A stretch of 29,622 nt of DNA, taken from contig JAGQIY010000567.1 in assembly GCA_020430865.1 (NCBI GenBank), positions 1-29,622 on the forward strand, read 5' to 3'. Shown piece after piece: positions 24,247 to 29,622 of the stretch (the first letter of the stretch is position 1; every line of letters starts with the position of its first letter). The stretch is from Myxococcales bacterium (GTDB lineage Bacteria; Myxococcota; Polyangia; Polyangiales; Polyangiaceae). Below the pieces are notes generated by a model. The model did not search any database and was not told the origin of the DNA. It saw only the letters and a list, made by a program, of their open reading frames with translations. The position numbers were made by a program, and so were the translations under genes.

Positions 24247-25112
24247 GCAGTCGATTGTATTTCCGTGCGGTAGTTGCTGCCGGCGTGTCGCTGCTGAGCG
24301 CCTCGGCCTCCGCTCAGGAGGACGCCGCGAAGACCTGCGGTCAGGCCTACGAGGGCGCTCAAGAAGCGCGCAAGCAGGCCCAGCTCATGACAGCTCGAGA
24401 TCGCCTGCTGGTGTGCTCTCAGGATCAGTGCCCGAAGTTCATCCGCAAGGATTGCTCGGGGTGGCTCGAGGAGGTGAGGCGCAGCATTCCCTCGTTCGTG
24501 ATCGTCGCCAAGGACGCGGACGGCAAGGACGTGATGGACTTCGAGGCGAAGCTCGACGGCGAGCCTCTCGAGGGTTCGCTCAGCCTCGCCGTCGAGGTCG
24601 ATCCTGGAACGCACCAGCTCGAGCTGACGCGGGCAGGGAGCGATCCCGTGCAGCACGAGCTGGTGCTGCGCGAGGGCGAACACCGGCGCATGGTGGAGGT
24701 GATCTTCCGCGCCGCGGAGGCCGCACCAGCTCCGAGGGTTGCCACCACGGAGGAGCCCGACGGTGCGACGGGCCATGCCTCCGTCGTGCCCTACGTGCTG
24801 GGCGGTGTAGGCGTGCTTGGGTTGGCTGGCTTCGCCTATTTCGGCCTGAGCGGCAAGGGTCAGCGCAGTGATCTCGAGTCGTCCTGCAAGCCGAACTGCA
24901 CTCAGGATCAGATCGACGAGGTCGACCAGAAGTTCCTGTTCGCAGACGTTTCCCTGGGGATTGGCGTCATCTCCCTGGGCGTGGCCGCGTACCTGTTCCT
25001 GAGCGACTCCAGCGGATCACCGGGACGGGGGGATTCAGCCGCGCGGCGCTCTCCAGTGTCACTCGTTGCGACCCCCGGGGGCGCCTTCGCAGGCTATCGC
25101 GGCCACTTCTGA
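24243..25112 (+). CDS. PEGA-like exported protein with two C-terminal membrane segments (paralogue)
   Basis: A 289-residue paralogue of the protein at 6237-7148. It has a signal peptide ending ASAQE, a helical domain with Cys32, 58, 63 and 71, the shared CP.FI.KDCS.W..EV...IPSF.IV core, a PEGA-like strand set with KLDGEPL (103-109) and VEVDPGTHQLEL, then membrane segments at about 183-203 and 233-253 flanking a loop with Cys215 and Cys219. It ends in GGAFAGYRGHF. The GTG at 24243 gives a 4-nt GTGA overlap with the kinase stop; a GTG at 24237 is an alternative. Co-translation with the kinase suggests a physical or regulatory partnership, possibly as substrate or sensor; unproven. Confidence 0.85.
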   Translation: MSSRLYFRAVVAAGVSLLSASASAQEDAAKTCGQAYEGAQEARKQAQLMTARDRLLVCSQDQCPKFIRKDCSGWLEEVRRSIPSFVIVAKDADGKDVMDFEAKLDGEPLEGSLSLAVEVDPGTHQLELTRAGSDPVQHELVLREGEHRRMVEVIFRAAEAAPAPRVATTEEPDGATGHASVVPYVLGGVGVLGLAGFAYFGLSGKGQRSDLESSCKPNCTQDQIDEVDQKFLFADVSLGIGVISLGVAAYLFLSDSSGSPGRGDSAARRSPVSLVATPGGAFAGYRGHF

Positions 25113-25191
25113 GCGGCTGGGACGACGAGCGTAGCTCGCTTTCGCCGAGCTTGGCGCTGACCCGGAGGGATTCGGGAAGTAGACTCCGCTC

Positions 25192-26385
25192 ATGCGAAGG
25201 CGGCAGTGGCTCTGCGCGGTAGTCGTGCTCTCGGGTCTGGTGGGCTGCTCGTCCACCAGCACGAACGTCCGCGAGTCGAGCGGTGGCTCGGGCGGGGATG
25301 CGGCTGGAGGCAGCGCTGGAACCGCTGGCTCCGGGAGCGCCGGTCAGAGCGCTGGTGGAGCCGGAGGCAGCGGTTCGCCGGGCGGAGCGAGCGGAGCCGC
25401 GACGGGCGGTGGAGCCGCGACGGGTGGTACCGCAGGGCAATCGACTGGCGGGACCGCCGGTGCGGGAGGCCACTGCAGCACACCGCTGGCGGACTGCTCC
25501 GGCGACACCTGCCCCGTCGAGGACGTGTACACCGATCTGGGACTCGTGAGCAGTCTCGCGGTCGCGGCCAACCAGCTCTACTGGACGCAGGGGGTGGGCA
25601 ACTCGAGCGTCCTGGTGCGTGCGCCCAAGGAGGGCGGGTGCCCCGAGGTCATGATCAGCGACCTGGTGCCAGCGGGGAGCGTGCGAGAACTCCTGAACGA
25701 CAGCGACGCCCTCTACGTGAGCACGATGGTTCCCGCGCGGCAGCTGCTGCGCGTCGACAAGATCTCGACACAGGTGAGTGTGCTGGTCGATGGGAGCTCC
25801 TGCAGCGCGCCTCTCCCCCTGATCGCCCAGAACGATACGCGGCTCTTCTTCGGCTGCGCGACGGGCGGAGGTTTCGTCGGTCGCGTGGAGAAGTCGTCCA
25901 GTCCCATGCCAGTCGTCCACTACCAGCCGGGTGCAGGGGAGCTCGGCGCGACTGGCCTCGCTGCCTCGGCCAACTGGGTGTTCTGGGTCTCGAAGTCTCT
26001 GTTCCGCGTGGATGCGACTACGGCCGCCGGTCCGCAGACGGTGAGCACCGCCGCCGACCTGGAGCGCGTCGCGGTGGGCCTGTCTGCGGTCTACTCGCAG
26101 CGCGCGAGCCAGGTCTGGAGCACCACGCCCGACGGCTCGAACCCGGCGCTGTTCATCCCCAACCTGTCCGACGTCAGTCACCTCACGGCTCAATCCGGCA
26201 TCGTCGTGGTCTCGGACGGCAAGGGCACCACAGGCAGCCAGCGCGTGGTTGGACGGGGGGAGCAGCAGCCGACCCACCGCGTCTACACGAGCTCGGAAGG
26301 CCGCGTGTCGGCGATCGCCGCCGACGCCAGGTACGTCTACTGGACGGACACGCAGACCGGCGCGATCCGCCGCCGAGCGCGCTAG
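25192..26385 (+). CDS. Lipoprotein with YWTD-type beta-propeller-like repeats
   Basis: A 397-residue secreted lipoprotein. The lipobox is LVGC (Cys19). A Gly/Ala/Ser/Thr-rich linker spans about 29-91, then a compact domain with several Cys near its start. Strand-turn units such as QLYWTQ, WVFWVS and YVYWTD recur through the domain, a pattern of six-bladed propeller (LDL-receptor YWTD or NHL-like) proteins; exact blade count cannot be judged by eye. Such domains usually bind partners rather than catalyse. It lies 79 nt downstream of the PEGA-like gene on the same strand and may be the last gene of that operon. It shares with the Cys-rich lipoprotein the design of lipobox plus long flexible linker, which would place a globular domain away from the membrane. 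Confidence 0.82.
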   Translation: MRRRQWLCAVVVLSGLVGCSSTSTNVRESSGGSGGDAAGGSAGTAGSGSAGQSAGGAGGSGSPGGASGAATGGGAATGGTAGQSTGGTAGAGGHCSTPLADCSGDTCPVEDVYTDLGLVSSLAVAANQLYWTQGVGNSSVLVRAPKEGGCPEVMISDLVPAGSVRELLNDSDALYVSTMVPARQLLRVDKISTQVSVLVDGSSCSAPLPLIAQNDTRLFFGCATGGGFVGRVEKSSSPMPVVHYQPGAGELGATGLAASANWVFWVSKSLFRVDATTAAGPQTVSTAADLERVAVGLSAVYSQRASQVWSTTPDGSNPALFIPNLSDVSHLTAQSGIVVVSDGKGTTGSQRVVGRGEQQPTHRVYTSSEGRVSAIAADARYVYWTDTQTGAIRRRAR

Positions 26386-26423
26386 CGGTACTCCGCGGAA
26401 ACGCAGGGGGGAGCCACCGGAAG

Positions 26424-27266
26424 CTATGAACGCAGCTTCCTCAGGCCCGACTGCACCAGCATGATGCGGTCGAGCACCGGGCCCGGCAGCCTGGACAGCA
26501 CCGGCAGCGCGGTCGAGCCACGTCCTTCACGCACCACGCGCGGCGGGGTCCTGGCCAGCGCCTGCGCCAGCGTCCGGCGCGCGAAGTCTTCGGTTTCCAT
26601 CGGCGCGGCCTGGGAGGCGAACGCGCGTTTCTGGATGTGGTCGAAGATGCGGTGGTAGAGCGACTCGGGCGTGTCATAGCGCTTGACGCCCTCTGCGCCG
26701 TTGTCGGCGATGCTCGAGCGCACGCCGCCCGGCTGGACCACGACGACCTCGATGCCGAAGGGCGCCACCTCCTGGCGCATCACGTCGCTCAGCGTGTGCA
26801 CGGCGCTCTTGGTCGCGCAGTACCCCGCGGCGAAGGGTGTGGGCAGGACACCGACGACGCTCCCGATGTTCACGATGCGACCCGACCTGCGCCTCGCCAT
26901 GTGGGGGAACACGGCCTGGGTCACGCTGATCAGCCCGATCACGTTGGTCTGGAAGAGCCGCTCGAGGTCGTCTATCGGCGCCTCGAGCAGCGGACCGTAG
27001 ACGTTGAATCCTGCGTTGTTGATCAGCACGTCGATGTGGCCATGGCGCTCCATGATCTCACTCACCGCGCGGTCGACGCTCGCCCGATCGACCACGTCGA
27101 GCTTCACTGCGTCGAAGCCCTCGGCCTTCAAGGCGTCGATGCTCTCGTCCCGGCGCGCGCTGGCGATCGGTGTGTGCCCCAGGCGCTCGAGTTCGCGCAC
27201 CAGGCCGAGCCCGATGCCCGAGGAGCAGCCCGTGACCAAGACCTTCTGATTCCGTAGCGACGCCAT
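26424..27266 (-). CDS. Short-chain dehydrogenase/reductase (SDR)
   Basis: An NAD(P)-dependent oxidoreductase of 280 residues, cytoplasmic. The cofactor motif is TGCSSGIG (12-19), NNAG is at 83-86, and the catalytic tetrad is Asn108, Ser136, Tyr149 and Lys153 (YCATK). SARRDE near 36-41 follows the second strand, where basic residues usually favour NADP(H). The C-terminal ~80 residues (EGVKRYDTPESLYHRI onward) match the longer classical SDRs that act on lipids or retinol-like substrates, but the substrate cannot be read from sequence. The start at 27266 is chosen from the domain boundary; the longer frame to 27770 runs antisense to the next gene. It follows the patatin-like gene after 47 nt. 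Confidence 0.94.
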   Translation of the reverse strand: MASLRNQKVLVTGCSSGIGLGLVRELERLGHTPIASARRDESIDALKAEGFDAVKLDVVDRASVDRAVSEIMERHGHIDVLINNAGFNVYGPLLEAPIDDLERLFQTNVIGLISVTQAVFPHMARRRSGRIVNIGSVVGVLPTPFAAGYCATKSAVHTLSDVMRQEVAPFGIEVVVVQPGGVRSSIADNGAEGVKRYDTPESLYHRIFDHIQKRAFASQAAPMETEDFARRTLAQALARTPPRVVREGRGSTALPVLSRLPGPVLDRIMLVQSGLRKLRS

Positions 27267-27313
27267 GGTGCCGGAGTCTAGCAGGCCTGCCAGAGCAGGA
27301 CCCTGCGTTGACG

Positions 27314-29293
27314 TCAGTCGCAGTCCTTGAAGTTCTTCTTCAGCAGTCGACGGCGCTCGTCGAGGTGCCTTTGCCACAGCACCTTGTCGCTGTACTTGCG
27401 GTAGCCGTCCACCTCGGTGCGCACCTCGACCTTGTGCGCGTCGACGCGCTGTCGGTACAGCGTCGAGACTCCCTTGACGTCGCACTTCACAGCGCCGTCC
27501 TCCATCGCCAGCATCGCGCACCAGCCGAGCCAGCCGAAGATGCGCTTGCGGTCCAGCAACGCTTGCTGCTGTCCCCAGGCGAACAGGGCCGACATGACCA
27601 GGGGGTCGAAGGTGTAGCCGCTGGCGAACAGCGTCTTCGGCTCGATGTCCTCCGGGACCCAGACGCGGATGCTGTCTCCTCCGGGATCCGCAGCGGGCAC
27701 GCTCTCGGGCGCGCTGGGCGCGACCTCTGGACACAGGCTGAAGTTGCTCGTCAGCTTCGCGAGGACGCACGCTCGCTCGTGGCGCTGCTTCTGATAGCCC
27801 GCGGCGTAGGCGATCTCCCAGCTGCGCTGCGAGGCGCCCAGGGCATCCGTCGTCTGCAGGAACTGCTCGACGAACTGGGTGATGCGCTTGCTGGGGATGC
27901 CCTCGGAGCGCGATGGGTTCAGCACCAGGAGCTTGCCCGCGCCGAACGTCGCGCCGCGGGCCGCGGGGTTCAATGAACGGATGCTGCCGTCGATCCAGGT
28001 GCCGCTCTCACCCCCTGGACCCTCGAGGCCAGAGTACACCTTGTCGAGAGGCGCCGCGAAGATCGGCTCGATGATCGACGACAGCGTGCCGGTCATCAGG
28101 CACTTCTGAGAGTCCATGTCTCGCATCCGGCACGCGCGTTCGTCGAGCCCGACGAGCACTGCCTGATTCATGTCGACCGCCAGCGGTGTGCGGATGAAGT
28201 TATTTCCGAGCAGAATGTCTTTGAAGTCTCGGAAGAAGGGCCACAGGATCCTGTCGGCCATCGGATCGAAGCGCAACAGGCCGTGGAACTCGTCTCCGAG
28301 CAGCGTGAGCACGTCGCCCTCCTGTGCGCACAGCAGGTCCCACTCGTTCTGCCGAAAGTTCGTCTTGAGCTGAGCGAGGGCGCAATCCTGAAGCTTGCGC
28401 CCGGGGTCGCCGGAGACTGGCTTGCCCGCCTTCTCGATGCAGGCGTCGAGCGCGCGCTCCTGAGGCGGCGTGGGTGCCTGATCCGAGAAGTACAGATCGA
28501 GCGCCAGCGCTACCAGCGTGCCGACGCTGGAGGTCGCCGCGCCGCCGAAGCGATAGGAGTCGATCGCGCTCTTCTGTTCGGGCGTGGCGTAGAGGCGCGC
28601 CTTCTCCCGCAGCCAGAACAGGCCGTAGGTGTAGCCGGCCATGAAGGCGCCGTTCGCCGCGCCGCCGCTCTGCGCGAAGGTCGGGAGGCGAGGGTCACCG
28701 TCGTTCTTCGGATCGAGCGCGAGGATCTGGCTCGCGTGCCGAAGGGACTGCCTGAAGGCCTGTGAGAGCTCGGGCTTCAGCGGCTTGCCCAGCGCCGCCT
28801 GGCCGCGAGTGTCGAGGTGGTAGTCGTAGAGGGCTCGAGCGGCGTCCCCCAGCGAGAGATACATGCGCATCTGGTCCAGCGCGCTCGGGAGCTGGCCCGG
28901 ACAACTATTGCCCTGCGGAATCGATGGCTGCTTCGACGCGGCGGAGGTCTCGGGGATCCAGGGCAGGCCCTGGCTGCAATCGGCCTCGGCGCCGCCCTTG
29001 GCCAGACAGGCGCCGTAGCTGGTGAGCGCGTCGATGGCCGCGTCGTCGCTGGCCAGCTGGTCCAGGCAGGTCGCGGCCTCGTGGGGCTTCTGGTAGGCGA
29101 CGATCAGCGCCGGCGCGACGCTGGCGTCGACGCTCAGCAGCAGGTCTCGCGGGGGAATCGACTCCGCGGTCTTCGGGTACGCGTTGTCCACGAAGAAGCC
29201 GCGCAGGGTCAACCCGCCGCAGCCCGCGCTGACGAAGGCAGCGAGACCAAGCATCAGGGAGGCGCGCCCAGCCTCGAGTAGCCGATTGCTCAT
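27314..29293 (-). CDS. Patatin-like phospholipase-related lipoprotein with degenerate nucleophile elbow
   Basis: A 659-residue protein. The signal has a lipobox-like SAGC (Cys25). The patatin oxyanion motif appears as SGGAANGAFMAG (209-220). The expected GxSxG elbow is TSSVG (254-258) followed by TLVAL, placing Ser256 as nucleophile but with Thr in place of the first Gly. The Asp motif is WIDGSIRSLNP (434-443) with Asp435, where DG(G/A) is usual. If active, it would cleave acyl esters of membrane lipids at the envelope. The N-terminal ~200 residues and C-terminal ~200 residues are unassigned and contain many Cys. The ATG at 29293 gives the signal directly. The adjacent SDR gene on the same strand could be co-transcribed. 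Confidence 0.78.
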   Translation of the reverse strand: MSNRLLEAGRASLMLGLAAFVSAGCGGLTLRGFFVDNAYPKTAESIPPRDLLLSVDASVAPALIVAYQKPHEAATCLDQLASDDAAIDALTSYGACLAKGGAEADCSQGLPWIPETSAASKQPSIPQGNSCPGQLPSALDQMRMYLSLGDAARALYDYHLDTRGQAALGKPLKPELSQAFRQSLRHASQILALDPKNDGDPRLPTFAQSGGAANGAFMAGYTYGLFWLREKARLYATPEQKSAIDSYRFGGAATSSVGTLVALALDLYFSDQAPTPPQERALDACIEKAGKPVSGDPGRKLQDCALAQLKTNFRQNEWDLLCAQEGDVLTLLGDEFHGLLRFDPMADRILWPFFRDFKDILLGNNFIRTPLAVDMNQAVLVGLDERACRMRDMDSQKCLMTGTLSSIIEPIFAAPLDKVYSGLEGPGGESGTWIDGSIRSLNPAARGATFGAGKLLVLNPSRSEGIPSKRITQFVEQFLQTTDALGASQRSWEIAYAAGYQKQRHERACVLAKLTSNFSLCPEVAPSAPESVPAADPGGDSIRVWVPEDIEPKTLFASGYTFDPLVMSALFAWGQQQALLDRKRIFGWLGWCAMLAMEDGAVKCDVKGVSTLYRQRVDAHKVEVRTEVDGYRKYSDKVLWQRHLDERRRLLKKNFKDCD

Positions 29294-29379
29294 GCCCTCC
29301 GATGTAGTCGAAGTGCCGTGTCTTGACTATCCGGGCGGGGCTCGGCCTCGCCGGGAGCCGGTGTTTCAGCGCGGTTTCC

Positions 29380-29622
29380 CTACTCGAACCAGCCGAACAC
29401 CGGCCAGGTCCGAGCGGGGCCCTGGCTGGCCACCTGACGGTGCTCCAGGATGCGACCGACGGGAAGCGCGTGTTCGTAGATGGCCAGCTCGTCGAGGCCA
29501 CCGACGAAATGGCTGCCCGAGTCGGTGAAGCCGACCCGCAGCTTGCCGCTGACGTCGGGGACGAACACGGCCTCCAGGCTGGCGAGCTTGCCGCCGTCGA
29601 GGTACGTTTCCGCAAGGAAACC
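29380..29622 (-). CDS. LamG-like (concanavalin-A-fold) protein, 3' end only
   Basis: The gene enters from the right edge and stops at 29380, so only its last 80 residues are visible. They contain TYLDGGKLASLEA, LRVGFTDSG, and FVGGLDELAIYEHALPV, the closing strands of a LamG/concanavalin-A-like lectin domain, in which the D-E-(V/L)-A-(I/V)-Y motif is diagnostic. Such domains sit on secreted carbohydrate- or protein-binding proteins. The stop follows WPVFGWFE. It is on the same strand as the patatin-like gene, 86 nt upstream of its start. N-terminus, signal and other domains are outside the window. Confidence 0.8.
   Translation of the reverse strand, partial: GFLAETYLDGGKLASLEAVFVPDVSGKLRVGFTDSGSHFVGGLDELAIYEHALPVGRILEHRQVASQGPARTWPVFGWFE

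Overview
The window is GC-rich, densely coded and looks like the chromosome of a myxobacterium (Myxococcota, most likely the Polyangiales side). The evidence is a C-terminal tag of the MYXO-CTERM type on a cysteine-rich surface protein, a second very large cysteine-rich lipoprotein with long Gly/Ser linkers, a Hanks-type Ser/Thr kinase with a transmembrane segment and a Cys-containing C-terminus, and many lipoproteins and envelope proteins of unknown function. I see no rRNA, tRNA, CRISPR array, insertion sequence or phage gene.

Layout. 1-2.6 kb: aspS (aspartyl-tRNA synthetase) on +, then a convergent DUF6714-like gene. 2.7-7.15 kb (-): an envelope group read as a PEGA-like two-TM protein, a lipoprotein with ten Cys-rich repeats plus MYXO-CTERM tag, and a trypsin-like protease fused to an apparent outer-membrane barrel. 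7.3-11.6 kb (-): RND efflux pump and its membrane-fusion lipoprotein. These are transcribed divergently from an OmpR-type regulator and HAMP sensor kinase (11.66-13.7 kb, +); the 99-bp gap between the two units carries operator-like repeats. 13.8-16.2 kb (+): a PhoD-like phosphatase without a signal peptide and a TerB-like helical protein of unknown function. 16.3-19.0 kb (+): a three-gene envelope redox operon (VKOR-thioredoxin fusion, OmpA-like six-Cys protein, TlpA-like thioredoxin lipoprotein), with genes joined by 4-nt ATGA overlaps. 19.0-20.3 kb (-): an exported anchored protein overlapping a GNAT acetyltransferase.

20.8-26.4 kb (+): the most distinctive block. A giant Cys-rich lipoprotein overlaps a transmembrane Ser/Thr kinase, which overlaps a second PEGA-like two-TM protein paralogous to the one at 7 kb; a YWTD-propeller-like lipoprotein follows. 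26.4-29.6 kb (-): a short-chain dehydrogenase, a patatin-like lipoprotein with a degenerate nucleophile elbow, and the 3' end of a LamG-domain gene cut by the window edge.

How the genes may work together (inference): the two PEGA-like paralogues each sit beside a Cys-rich surface lipoprotein, and in one copy the kinase lies between them. This suggests a surface module in which a disulfide-rich lipoprotein is sensed or organised by an inner-membrane PEGA-like protein and a kinase. The VKOR/TlpA operon between the two copies could supply disulfide formation and reduction for such proteins. Starts were chosen from visible Shine-Dalgarno sequences, signal peptides and 4-nt overlaps; several genes have longer open frames upstream that I consider non-coding.
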